This document shows, one piece after another, positions 7,550 to 15,675 of a stretch of 64,000 nucleotides of DNA. A model generated the notes under the pieces. The model searched no databases and had not been told where the DNA came from. It saw nothing but the letters and a program-made list of their open reading frames with translations. This DNA is from Acidobacteriaceae bacterium (GTDB taxonomy: Bacteria; Acidobacteriota; Terriglobia; Terriglobales; Acidobacteriaceae), in contig JANXUR010000036.1 in assembly GCA_025356095.1 (NCBI GenBank), positions 1 to 64,000 of the forward strand. The letters are read 5' to 3'. Each line of letters opens with the position of its first letter. Positions within the stretch are counted from its first letter, which is position 1. The position numbers were made by a program, and so were the translations under genes.

Positions 7550-9199
7550 ATGCCGAATCGTCGAAATCGCTTCTTGGGCCTCGTCTCTGTGTGGGTCCTC
7601 ACGCTATTGTGGGCCGTGTTGTGGGGTGAGGGTGCGGTTGCGGAGTTGGCGGGGCAGAACCCGCCTAACGCTTTCACTGCGGAGGGAAGCAAGCCCGACG
7701 CCGCGCCTGCTGCGATTGCCGCGATTGCTGCGGCAGCCGCGCCTACTGGTAAGGCAAGCGTCGAGTACCACATTTCCGCTGAGGAAACGCGTCAGTTGTT
7801 TGACGAGGTTGATCGCATCTTCGAGTTCGTGTCGAAGGACACGGGCTTGCCGCTGAAGTCGCCGGTAAAAAAGCGGATTGTAACCCGCAAGGAGGTTGCG
7901 GACTATGTGGAGACGCAACTGAATCAGGACGAATCGGCCAAGCGGCTGGAGCGGAGTGAGTTGGTGCTCAAGAAGTTTGGGCTGATTCCGCGTGAATTCG
8001 ACCTGCATAAAGCCTTTGTAAAGCTGCTGCAAGATCAAGTGGCGGCGTATTACGACCCCAAGAGCAAGACGGTGAATCTACTGGATTGGGTACCGCTGGA
8101 TCAGCAGGAATCCGTGGTGGCGCATGAGTTGACGCACGCCCTGCAAGACCAGAATTTTGACCTGCTGAAGTATGAGAAAGAGAAGTACGAGGACTTGCCG
8201 CCGAGCGCGCTGGACGTGAGCGTGAAAGAAGTGGCAGCCGATGAGCGGGGTGGCGCACGCGAGGCAGTGGTGGAGGGCCAGGCCATGGTGGTGATGATGG
8301 ACTACCTGCTGCGCGACGAAGGCACCAGCGTGGCGGATGCGCCGTCTTTGGTGGACGCTATGAAGAAGGGCATGGAGACCGGTGACCAGTCTATTGCGAT
8401 GGCTGAGACGCCAATATTCTTGAAGGATTCGCTGACGTTTCCGTATTTTTACGGTCTGGATTTGGTGCGATATTTACTGCAACGAGAGAAGGAAAGCGTG
8501 AAGGAAAAGGGCGGGGAACAGGGGGCGACGAATGCAACGCCAGTGACGCCGTCCGCTTTGGAAGGGAACACCGCCCCGCATATTTCTGGTCTTCCGCTGA
8601 CGGCGGAGCAGAAGGCACGAGCCTTTCGCGAGCCCTACCGGCATCCGCCGGAGACCTCGTATGAGGTGATGAATCCTGAGGCGTGGGCCCGGGGTGAGCG
8701 CTTTCCGGTGATGACGATTGCGAAGTTTTCTGCGTTGCTGAAGGGAAAGTTTGAGCGGTATGATGCCGGCGCGATTGGCGCGTTTGACGCGCATCTGCTG
8801 GCCAAGCAGTATGAGAACAACGAAACCGCCGACCGGGTGGCGCGGGGGTGGCGCGGGGGCTATTACTTTGCGGTGCATCCCATCCATGCTTTGAAACCAC
8901 GCCTGAACCTGATCTTTGCGTCGCAATGGAAGGACGAAGCTGCGGCGGCTATTTTCTCTGGGACGTACGTGCGGGGACTCGGCCAGCGCTACACCAGTGC
9001 GCAACCCGACACTGCGGCGAACGGGGGCCCTGGGGTGCGCCGTTGGAAGACCGAAGAAGGGCCGGTGACCATTGAAACCCAAGGCGCGTTTGTATTCGTG
9101 CTAGAAGGTTTTGATGACGACACTGCCGACGGATTGCGCCAGGCGCTGCACCGTGCGGCGGGATTGCGTGAGGAAGAGAAGGCTGGAGCCGCGCATTGA
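7550..9199 (+). CDS. Secreted HExxH zinc-metallopeptidase-like protein, unnamed
   Basis: 549 residues. A signal peptide is visible at residues 1-32 (GLVSVWVLTLLWAVLWGEGAVA), followed by an Ala-rich linker. The zinc motif HELTH lies at about residues 192-196, in AHELTHALQDQNFDLL. A Glu in AVVEGQAMVVM, about 46 residues later, could be the third ligand, giving a gluzincin-like site. The remaining 300 residues are mostly helical, with no motif I recognise. It is probably periplasmic or exported; the substrate is unknown. AAGGAG lies immediately before the ATG, closer than usual, yet no better start exists before the signal peptide. The gene is divergent from ygfZ. Confidence 0.75.
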   Translation: MPNRRNRFLGLVSVWVLTLLWAVLWGEGAVAELAGQNPPNAFTAEGSKPDAAPAAIAAIAAAAAPTGKASVEYHISAEETRQLFDEVDRIFEFVSKDTGLPLKSPVKKRIVTRKEVADYVETQLNQDESAKRLERSELVLKKFGLIPREFDLHKAFVKLLQDQVAAYYDPKSKTVNLLDWVPLDQQESVVAHELTHALQDQNFDLLKYEKEKYEDLPPSALDVSVKEVAADERGGAREAVVEGQAMVVMMDYLLRDEGTSVADAPSLVDAMKKGMETGDQSIAMAETPIFLKDSLTFPYFYGLDLVRYLLQREKESVKEKGGEQGATNATPVTPSALEGNTAPHISGLPLTAEQKARAFREPYRHPPETSYEVMNPEAWARGERFPVMTIAKFSALLKGKFERYDAGAIGAFDAHLLAKQYENNETADRVARGWRGGYYFAVHPIHALKPRLNLIFASQWKDEAAAAIFSGTYVRGLGQRYTSAQPDTAANGGPGVRRWKTEEGPVTIETQGAFVFVLEGFDDDTADGLRQALHRAAGLREEEKAGAAH

Positions 9200-9232
9200 G
9201 GGAATCTGCGGGGGGGCGGCACTGGCGTCCGC

Positions 9233-9273
9233 TATAATTTTAGTGCGCGGAAATTGAACGCCGCGGTTGGAGG
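9233..9273 (+). promoter_or_regulatory. -10-like box and ribosome-binding site of mtnP
   Basis: TATAAT at 9233-9238 is a perfect -10 match, though no clear -35 stands 17 bp upstream (the region is G-rich). GGAGG at 9269-9273 lies five bases before a TTG at 9279. This fixes the mtnP start there rather than at the earlier in-frame TTG 9267, which overlaps the ribosome-binding site. Confidence 0.4.
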
Positions 9274-9278
9274 TTAGT

Positions 9279-10151
9279 TTGGCAGAAGCTTTGGCACAGG
9301 CAGATATTGGCATTATTGGTGGTAGCGGCTTGTACGGTATGTCGGGATTTACCGATGCGCAGGAAGTACGGCTGCGGACGCCGTTTGGCATTCCGTCCGA
9401 TGCCTATATTGTGGGTACGCTGGAAGGCCGCAAGGTGGCATTTTTGGCGCGGCATGGGCGGGGCCATCGCCTGCTACCTACGGAGTTGAACTTTCGCGCC
9501 AACATCCACGGGATGAAGCAGTTGGGGGTGCAACGCATTCTGAGCGTATCGGCAGTTGGCTCGCTGAAAGAAGAACACAAGCCCACAGACTTTGTAATTC
9601 CTGACCAATTTTTTGACCGGACCCGCGAGCGAGTCTCCACTTTTTTTGGCGGCGGCGTGGTCGCCCACATCGCATTTGGCGACCCAATTTGCCCGGAGTT
9701 AGCCGAGTTAGTGGATGACGCGTGTAAGTCAGCCAATGTAGTAGGCAAGCGTGGTGGGACTTATGTATGTATGGAAGGGCCGCAGTTCTCTACCAAGGCG
9801 GAGTCCAATGTGTATCGCAGTTGGGGTGCCGATGTAATTGGCATGACGAACCTGCAGGAAGCCAAGCTGGCGCGCGAGGCAGAGATTTGCTACGTGACGA
9901 TTGCCATGGTTACAGACTACGACTGCTGGCATCCGGCGCACGACGCAGTAACGATTGACCAGATTGTGGCAGTGCTGCACCAGAATGCTGGAAACGCGCA
10001 GAATGTTGTGCGGCAGGCGGTGAAAGCGATGCCGAAGAGTGCCAGTTGCAAGTGTGGCAGCGCGCTGCAATTTGCCATGTTGACTGATAAGAGCACAATT
10101 CCGGCAGCAACCAAAGAGAAGCTGAAGCTAATTATTGGCAAATATTTGTAA
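9279..10151 (+). CDS. mtnP: S-methyl-5'-thioadenosine phosphorylase
   Basis: 290 residues of the trimeric purine-phosphorylase family. Phosphate-binding [11 protein letters not shown] opens the protein, [22 protein letters not shown] follows, and [27 protein letters not shown] is the substrate-binding segment with the conserved Met. The Asp in VTDYDCWH is the catalytic purine-binding residue of MTA phosphorylases. The enzyme phosphorolyses methylthioadenosine to adenine and methylthioribose-1-phosphate in methionine salvage. The same family includes inosine/guanosine phosphorylases, but the MEGPQFST and DYDCW motifs favour MTAP. It is followed by a PfkB sugar kinase after a heptamer repeat. 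Confidence 0.93.
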   Translation: MAEALAQADIGIIGGSGLYGMSGFTDAQEVRLRTPFGIPSDAYIVGTLEGRKVAFLARHGRGHRLLPTELNFRANIHGMKQLGVQRILSVSAVGSLKEEHKPTDFVIPDQFFDRTRERVSTFFGGGVVAHIAFGDPICPELAELVDDACKSANVVGKRGGTYVCMEGPQFSTKAESNVYRSWGADVIGMTNLQEAKLAREAEICYVTIAMVTDYDCWHPAHDAVTIDQIVAVLHQNAGNAQNVVRQAVKAMPKSASCKCGSALQFAMLTDKSTIPAATKEKLKLIIGKYL

Positions 10152-10195
10152 GAAGTGTCGGTAAGAAGAATTGGCGGCTATCGCCACATTTGGCG

Positions 10196-10223
10196 CCTGA
10201 AACCTGAAACCTGAAACCTGAAA
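10196..10223 (+). repeat. Four perfect CCTGAAA heptamers before a start codon
   Basis: CCTGAAA is repeated four times without a mismatch at 10196-10223, ending five bases before the ATG of the kinase gene. No Shine-Dalgarno sequence is seen between or within the copies, so the repeat occupies the ribosome-binding position. Confidence 0.9.
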
Positions 10224-10228
10224 CTACT

Positions 10229-11152
10229 ATGAGTATTCTCGCGGTTGGCACCATTGGTCTTGATACGATCGTTACTCCTTCCGGACAGCGCGAGAATATT
10301 CTCGGCGGTTCGGTCACTTATTTTGCCCTTTCGGCCAGTTACTTTACGGATGTTCGCGTAGTGGCTGTGGCCGGTGCGGACTTTACCCCTGAACTAGAGT
10401 CGGTGCTGACGAAATGCAAAGTGGATACGCGGGGCATAGAGCGAACTGCGGGGCAAACCTTTCGCTGGGGTGGAGACTACACGAGTAACCTGAACGAAGC
10501 GCAGACCACGTTCACTGAGTTGAATGTGCTGGCGGAGTTTAATCCTAAGATTCCCGCTGAATATTTGGACAGTAACTTTTTGTTTCTGGGCAACATGGTA
10601 CCGGCGAATCAGGCACAGGTGCGCCGCTTGATGAAGGATGCCTGGCTAACTGGCTGCGACACCATGAACTACTGGATTCAGAGCGCGCCGGAAGAGTTGG
10701 CAAAGACACTGAATTTGGTGGATGTGCTGCTCATTAATGACGGCGAAGCGAAAATGCTGGGCGAAGAACCGAACTTGATGCGCTCAGCGCAGCGGATTCT
10801 GGCGATGGGTCCGAAGGCGCTGGTAGTGAAGCACGGCGAGTATGGCGCCACGATTTTCTTTCGTGAAGGTGCGTTTGGAGTAGGGAGGCATCCATTCCGC
10901 GCGCCAACGTTGCCGCTCGCCGAAGTGCAAGACCCCACCGGTGCGGGCGACTCTTTTGCGGGTGGATTTATGGGCTATATTGCATCGCAAGGCGAGATCA
11001 ATCGCGAAGTGCTGAAGCGGGCGATGTTCTATGGTGGAGTGATGGGATCGTTTGCGGTGGAGCGCTTTGGGACCGAGCGGTTACAGCAACTAACTCGCGC
11101 GGAGATTGACGAGCGGTTTGCAATCTTCCGTGAACTGACCCACCTTGAGTAA
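10229..11152 (+). CDS. PfkB/ribokinase-family carbohydrate or nucleoside kinase
   Basis: 307 residues. The N-terminus reads AVGTIGLDTIVT, then ILGGSVTYFALSASYF, the Gly-Gly substrate-binding motif. The C-terminal signature DPTGAGDSFAGGF contains the catalytic Asp and the anion hole of the PfkB family. It phosphorylates a sugar or nucleoside hydroxyl; the substrate is not clear. Its place directly after mtnP suggests a role around methylthioribose or purine ribosides, which is inference. The last 8 bp overlap the following membrane-protein gene. No usual ribosome-binding site is present, only the heptamer repeat. Confidence 0.88.
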   Translation: MSILAVGTIGLDTIVTPSGQRENILGGSVTYFALSASYFTDVRVVAVAGADFTPELESVLTKCKVDTRGIERTAGQTFRWGGDYTSNLNEAQTTFTELNVLAEFNPKIPAEYLDSNFLFLGNMVPANQAQVRRLMKDAWLTGCDTMNYWIQSAPEELAKTLNLVDVLLINDGEAKMLGEEPNLMRSAQRILAMGPKALVVKHGEYGATIFFREGAFGVGRHPFRAPTLPLAEVQDPTGAGDSFAGGFMGYIASQGEINREVLKRAMFYGGVMGSFAVERFGTERLQQLTRAEIDERFAIFRELTHLE

Positions 11153-12899
11153 GCGGTCGAGTTTCGCCGCGACTGCGGCTGTCACTTCTGCGGTGCGCGG
11201 TGAAGGCGGAGTGGGACGTTGGCTTACGCGTGATGAGTGCTACGTACTAGGATGGGCCGCCGCGGCTTCGCTGGCGGCTTTTCTATGGTTCTTTCTGCGC
11301 GGCGAAGTGATGCTGTACGGCGATGCGACCGCGCGCATCAATCAGGCGCGGCGCGTGTTCGATTCGCTGACTCCGGGGTTGCTGCAACTTGGCAGCGTTT
11401 GGCTACCGCTGCCAAAGCTGCTACTGGTGCCATTGGTAGTCAACGACTGGGCGTGGCGCACGGGCGCGCTAGCCGGGCTACCTTCTATGGTGGCGTTTGT
11501 GTTTGGAACGTTAGGTATTTTTCGCCTACTCAGCCAAGGGATGGAGCGCAGCGGTTATTCGGCTGACCGAGTACGGCTGAGCGCGTGGACGGGGGTTGCG
11601 GTGTTTGTGGGTAACCCCAACTTACTGTATCTGCAGTCGAGTGCGATGTCAGAGATGTTAAGTTTGGCCCTGTTTGTGTGGGCGGTGGTGTGGCTGGCGG
11701 AGTTCGACTTTCGCTGCCGTGTGGGGGTGCCAGATAGGCAGGCAGCCAGCCGAAGCTTGCTTTTGAGTGCTGTGTGTTTGGCGATGGGTGTACTTACTCG
11801 CTATGATTTTTGGTTTTTCGCGCCATTCTTCGGCCTGTGGGCGCTTGTAGTTGTGTTGCGGACAGCGGGGGCTTCGCGTGTTTCCGCCGATGCCTCGTTA
11901 AAGTGGTTCTCCGCACTGCGGCCGTGGCTGCTGGCACTCAGTATTGTTACGCTGGCAGGTGCGCTGTGGTTAGGGCTGAATTGGAGCGTGTACGGCAACG
12001 CGCTGGAGTTCGCCAATGGGCCATATTCGGCCAAGGCGATTCAGCAGCGCATGTTGGCCTTGGGTGAGCGGCGGCATGCGGGGGATGGCCAGATTTGGGA
12101 GGCAACGCTGGTGTATGTTCAGGCTGCACGGGCGAACTTTGCCGATGGTCCGCTGGGAGCGGCGGGATGGTTTTTTGCAGTGGTGGGAGCCATGTGGGCA
12201 GCGCTGCAACGGCGAGCTTATGTGGCGTGGCTGCTTTGGCTTCCGCTGGTGTTTTATGCGCTTTCGATCGCGTATGGCAGTGTGCCCGTGTACGTGCCCG
12301 GGGATGGCAGCGGGAATCTCTACAACGTACGGTATGGCACGGCGCTGATTCCGGCGGCGTCGGTCAGTGTGGGGTGGTGGTCGGCTGCCATTTGGCGCAT
12401 CTGGGAACGACCAAGCATGAGCCGTTGGCTGCGCGGGAGTCTGTGCGTGGTGATGTTGCTGGTGGTCGTCATGTCGTATGTGGGGGTAGCTCGCAGTGGC
12501 CCGGTATGTTTTCGCGAAGCGGCGGAGGCTTGGCCGAGTTGGCGGGTTATGGATGAGCGGGTTGGGAGCGCGATTGCGGCGCTGCCCCCGCGCTCCCGCA
12601 TTATGATGGCGGTGGCATTGCAAGGGCGCGCGGTGCAGGCTTCGGGGCGTAACTTCCGTGAGTTTGTGTATGAAGATAGTCAGCCCGTGGGGTTGCATTT
12701 GGCAGTTCACCCTGTCGGGTTATGGGACATTGCATTGGCTGATCCGTTAGATGTAAGAGCGAGTGTGGATTACGCTATCGGCTTTGAGGGCGATCTGGTG
12801 GATAAGTCGGCACGGGTGCACGGTCTGCCCGTGGTGCGGACGATCGAGTCGCCGGGGTGGCCAAAGGCGACGGTGTACGCTGCGAGGGCGGGGCGGTAG
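11145..12899 (+). CDS. Multi-spanning membrane glycosyltransferase-like protein
   Basis: 584 residues with about ten to twelve transmembrane helices. The first periplasmic loop, after helix 1, carries YGDATARINQARRVFDS, where an Asp-Ala pair is followed by Arg. This resembles the acidic loop motif of GT-C glycosyltransferases (ArnT/PMT type), which take sugars from polyprenyl phosphate. A soluble C-terminal domain begins near residue 450. GLLQLGSVWLPLPKLLL is a recognisable feature shared with related bacterial membrane proteins. The donor and acceptor are unknown. The gene begins with TTG inside the end of the kinase gene (8-bp overlap), so the two are translated together. Confidence 0.6.
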   Translation: MSKRSSFAATAAVTSAVRGEGGVGRWLTRDECYVLGWAAAASLAAFLWFFLRGEVMLYGDATARINQARRVFDSLTPGLLQLGSVWLPLPKLLLVPLVVNDWAWRTGALAGLPSMVAFVFGTLGIFRLLSQGMERSGYSADRVRLSAWTGVAVFVGNPNLLYLQSSAMSEMLSLALFVWAVVWLAEFDFRCRVGVPDRQAASRSLLLSAVCLAMGVLTRYDFWFFAPFFGLWALVVVLRTAGASRVSADASLKWFSALRPWLLALSIVTLAGALWLGLNWSVYGNALEFANGPYSAKAIQQRMLALGERRHAGDGQIWEATLVYVQAARANFADGPLGAAGWFFAVVGAMWAALQRRAYVAWLLWLPLVFYALSIAYGSVPVYVPGDGSGNLYNVRYGTALIPAASVSVGWWSAAIWRIWERPSMSRWLRGSLCVVMLLVVVMSYVGVARSGPVCFREAAEAWPSWRVMDERVGSAIAALPPRSRIMMAVALQGRAVQASGRNFREFVYEDSQPVGLHLAVHPVGLWDIALADPLDVRASVDYAIGFEGDLVDKSARVHGLPVVRTIESPGWPKATVYAARAGR

Positions 12900-13072
12900 T
12901 TCGGGCGATGTGTGCAGTGTGTTGAAGACAGAAAGGCGTTACTACGCCCACGCGTGCAAGGAGCCCTGACCAAAGTAGAGGGTGGAGGGCGTGCCCAGCT
13001 ATAGGCGGACTTAGGGCACCGTGGGTAGCACACGCGGAATGCTAAAATCGCGCTAGCGTTTGGTGGGTGACT

Positions 13073-13771
13073 ATGGGTGTGGGCATGAGCGATATGTTGC
13101 GCGATATGCCGCTAGTATTCACTGCTACCATGCCACGGTTGCTGCTGGCGGCAGTGTTGGGCGGCATTATTGGAGTGGAACGTAGCTGGCGGCGGCGTCC
13201 GGCAGGCATTCGCACCAATATGTTTATCTGTTTTGGCGCGGCGCTTTTTACGGCGCTCAGCGAACAGATTGCGGTAGCCGCCCATCAGGATCCGACGCGG
13301 ATTGCCGCCCAGATTATTACAGGTATTGGATTTTTGGGCGCGGGCGCGATTCTGCATGAACGCGGATCGGTCACTGGGCTTACAACAGCATCCACTATTT
13401 TTGTGGTGGCGGGCGTCGGCATGGCCAGCGGGGCGGGGCTGTATTCCACCGCGATCTTCGCCACGTTGCTGGTTTTGCTGGCGCTGGTGGCGCTGGGCTG
13501 GCTTGAAGTGGAATTGAATCTGCGCACGATCCGAATGGTGTACGAGGCGCGCGGCAGCAGTGTGGAAGAAATCAGCGTGGAATTGAATACGGTATTGGAA
13601 CCGGAACGCAAGCTGGCGGGCGATGTCGCGACGGCGCAAGCCAAGGATCACTGGCGGGTGCAGTTCACGGTGGAAGGAACTCATCGTGAGCAACAGCACA
13701 TTTTGGCGCGCTTGCAGGCCTCGAGCAAGTTGAGTGCCGTGCTGCAAGTGGGCGCGCGAGAAAGCGAGTAG
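13073..13771 (+). CDS. MgtC/SapB-family membrane protein
   Basis: About 232 residues. Four hydrophobic helices contain the family motifs LGGIIGVERSWRRRPAGIRTNM and GIGFLGAGAILHE, then GLTTASTIFVVAGVGMASG. A C-terminal soluble domain (about 155-232) looks ACT-like. MgtC proteins help cells survive low Mg2+ and modulate membrane potential; the exact biochemistry is unsettled. The start is ATG 13073 with GGTGG about six bases upstream; GTG 13067 is possible. It lies 6 nt before dapF. The 167 bases before it show no gene. Confidence 0.88.
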   Translation: MGVGMSDMLRDMPLVFTATMPRLLLAAVLGGIIGVERSWRRRPAGIRTNMFICFGAALFTALSEQIAVAAHQDPTRIAAQIITGIGFLGAGAILHERGSVTGLTTASTIFVVAGVGMASGAGLYSTAIFATLLVLLALVALGWLEVELNLRTIRMVYEARGSSVEEISVELNTVLEPERKLAGDVATAQAKDHWRVQFTVEGTHREQQHILARLQASSKLSAVLQVGARESE

Positions 13772-13777
13772 CGCGAG

Positions 13778-14647
13778 ATGGCAACATTATTGGTGATTCC
13801 GTTTGTGAAGGCGGCGGGCTGCGGCAATGATTTTTTGCTGATTGATTCTAACTTTGCGCCAGACGCCCCCGCCGAGTTGCGGGCCTTGAGCCGGATGCTA
13901 TGCGATCGCAACCGCGGCATCGGTGCCGACGGCGTGGAGTGGATGTTTCCTGATGCGGAGTATGACGTTCGCGCGGTGTTGATCAACGCGGACGGTAGCG
14001 AGGCAGAAGTTTCTGGCAATGGCACGCGTTGCGTGGCGGCGTGGTTGGCCGACCAGCGCGGGCTAGAGCGGGTGCAGGTGCGAACTGCGGCGGGAGTGAA
14101 GAGCTGCGTACTGACGGCGCGCGCCGGTTGGGAGTTCGAGTTTGAGTCGGATATGGGGCGGCCGAAATTGGAAGACGCTCTGGAGTTAACCTTGACGACG
14201 CAATCCACGCCGGTGTCCCTACCAAGCGCTCCGAACCAGCCGCGCCAAGTACATGGCACGCGGCTTTCCATGGGCAACCCGCAATATGTGGTGTTTGTAA
14301 CTGAGTTTCCTGAGTCATGGGCGGCGCTGGGGGCGCGCATTCAGGCGCAAGCCGAGTTTCCGCATGGAGTGAACGTAGATTTTGTGCGGATTGTAGATCG
14401 GCACACGGTAGAAGTGCGCTTCTTCGAACGTGGTGCAGGCGAGACGTTGTCGTCGGGGACCGGTTCATGCGCGTCGGCAGTGGCGGCGATTAGCGCGGGT
14501 CACTGTCATTCGCCGGTGCGAGTAATGGGCCAAGGCGGCACACAGACGGTGCGATGGGAGGGCGAAGTATTTTTGCGCGGGCCAGCGACGGTGATTGGCC
14601 GCGGTGAGTTTTTTGTGGCTTCCGCTGTATGGGAGCCTGCGCAGTGA
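13778..14647 (+). CDS. dapF: Diaminopimelate epimerase
   Basis: 289 residues. Both catalytic cysteines are in their motifs: SGNGTRCVAAWL (about residue 83) and SSGTGSCASAVAA (about residue 231). The N-terminus has GCGNDFLLID, as in other DapF enzymes. It interconverts LL- and meso-diaminopimelate, giving meso-DAP for lysine and peptidoglycan. The gene heads a run (dapF, LD-carboxypeptidase, mpl, plsC) in which three successive members act on DAP or DAP-containing peptides. It is joined to the next gene by a GTGA overlap. Confidence 0.95.
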   Translation: MATLLVIPFVKAAGCGNDFLLIDSNFAPDAPAELRALSRMLCDRNRGIGADGVEWMFPDAEYDVRAVLINADGSEAEVSGNGTRCVAAWLADQRGLERVQVRTAAGVKSCVLTARAGWEFEFESDMGRPKLEDALELTLTTQSTPVSLPSAPNQPRQVHGTRLSMGNPQYVVFVTEFPESWAALGARIQAQAEFPHGVNVDFVRIVDRHTVEVRFFERGAGETLSSGTGSCASAVAAISAGHCHSPVRVMGQGGTQTVRWEGEVFLRGPATVIGRGEFFVASAVWEPAQ

Positions 14648-15609
14648 CCACTGCGAACCAAGTGCTGAAGCCTCCAGCACTAAGGCCGGGAGACACCATC
14701 GGAATTGTAGCTCCGGCAAGCCCCATGTGGCGCGACCTGCTGGCGCTGGGTTGCCGCACGCTGGAGGAGATGGGGTACCAGTGGAAGTATCTGGATTCCA
14801 TATTTGCAGAAGAATTGTTTTTTGCAGGGTCAGCAGAGCGGCGGGCGCGAGAGATTGAATCCATGTTCGAGGACGACTCGGTGCAGGCGATTGTTTGCGC
14901 GCGCGGAGGGTACGGCTCAAACTACTTGCCACCGCTGTTGAATTTGGAGAAGCTGCGGTCACATCCCAAGATTTTTGTCGGCTACAGCGATGTGACTACA
15001 CTGCTGAACTACATGACGGAAGCGACCGGGCTGGTGACGTTCCATGGACCGATGATTGCGAAGGATTTTGCTGCGGTGGGTGGGGTGGACGTGGGCTCGT
15101 GGCTGGGGGCGCTGAGCGGCGAAAGTTTGCTGGATGTGACGTTGCCGACGACGCATAAATTGCGCGCGCTGCAAACGGGTGAAGCGGAGGGGCGGTTGTG
15201 CGGCGGGTGCCTTTCGATGTTGGTGTCGTCATTAGGCACGCCGTATGAAGTCCAGACTGAAGGCTCCATTCTGCTGATTGAGGATGTTTCGGTAAAGCCG
15301 TATCAGGTGGACCGGATGCTGATGCAATGGAAGCATGCGGGCAAACTGGACCGGGTGCGGGGGCTTGCCTTTGGTGAGATGCTGCACTGTGAGGCGCCGC
15401 CAGATCAAAAAAGTGAGCTAAGATTCACGCTGGAAGAGGTGGTAATGCGCGTGGTAGGTTCGCTCGGGGTTCCGGTAGTGTACGGGCTGCCCTTTGGTCA
15501 CGTAGCTGGCGCACAACTGACGTTGCCGATTGGCGCGCGGGTACGGCTCAGCGCCGGTGTGGAGGCAATTCGGATTCAAGCTCTGGAGAGTTCGGTGCGG
15601 CGAGCATAA
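14644..15609 (+). CDS. ldcA: LD-carboxypeptidase (peptidase S66, LdcA-like)
   Basis: About 321 residues. Motifs of the S66 fold: LRPGDTIGIVAPASP at the start, CARGGYGSNYLPPLL, the nucleophile serine in GYSDVT (about residue 117), a Glu in ILLIEDV and the His in YGLPFGHV near the C-terminus. LdcA removes the terminal D-Ala from the muropeptide tetrapeptide in the cytoplasm, leaving the tripeptide for reuse. The start is placed at GTG 14644, overlapping the dapF stop (GTGA). The longer frame from 14629 would add five residues. Its product is the substrate of the next gene, mpl, so the order follows the recycling pathway. Confidence 0.9.
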   Translation: MTTANQVLKPPALRPGDTIGIVAPASPMWRDLLALGCRTLEEMGYQWKYLDSIFAEELFFAGSAERRAREIESMFEDDSVQAIVCARGGYGSNYLPPLLNLEKLRSHPKIFVGYSDVTTLLNYMTEATGLVTFHGPMIAKDFAAVGGVDVGSWLGALSGESLLDVTLPTTHKLRALQTGEAEGRLCGGCLSMLVSSLGTPYEVQTEGSILLIEDVSVKPYQVDRMLMQWKHAGKLDRVRGLAFGEMLHCEAPPDQKSELRFTLEEVVMRVVGSLGVPVVYGLPFGHVAGAQLTLPIGARVRLSAGVEAIRIQALESSVRRA

Positions 15610-15675
15610 CTGCACCCGTCGCAAACTGATAGACTCACGATTTCCAATTTGTTTTTGTGGTTCTCGCTTTTTCGC

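Noticed and set aside
15649-15675. Earlier mpl start at TTG 15649
   Set aside because: It adds a short hydrophobic stretch not seen in Mpl proteins, while ATG 15676 leads directly into the UDP-binding fold.
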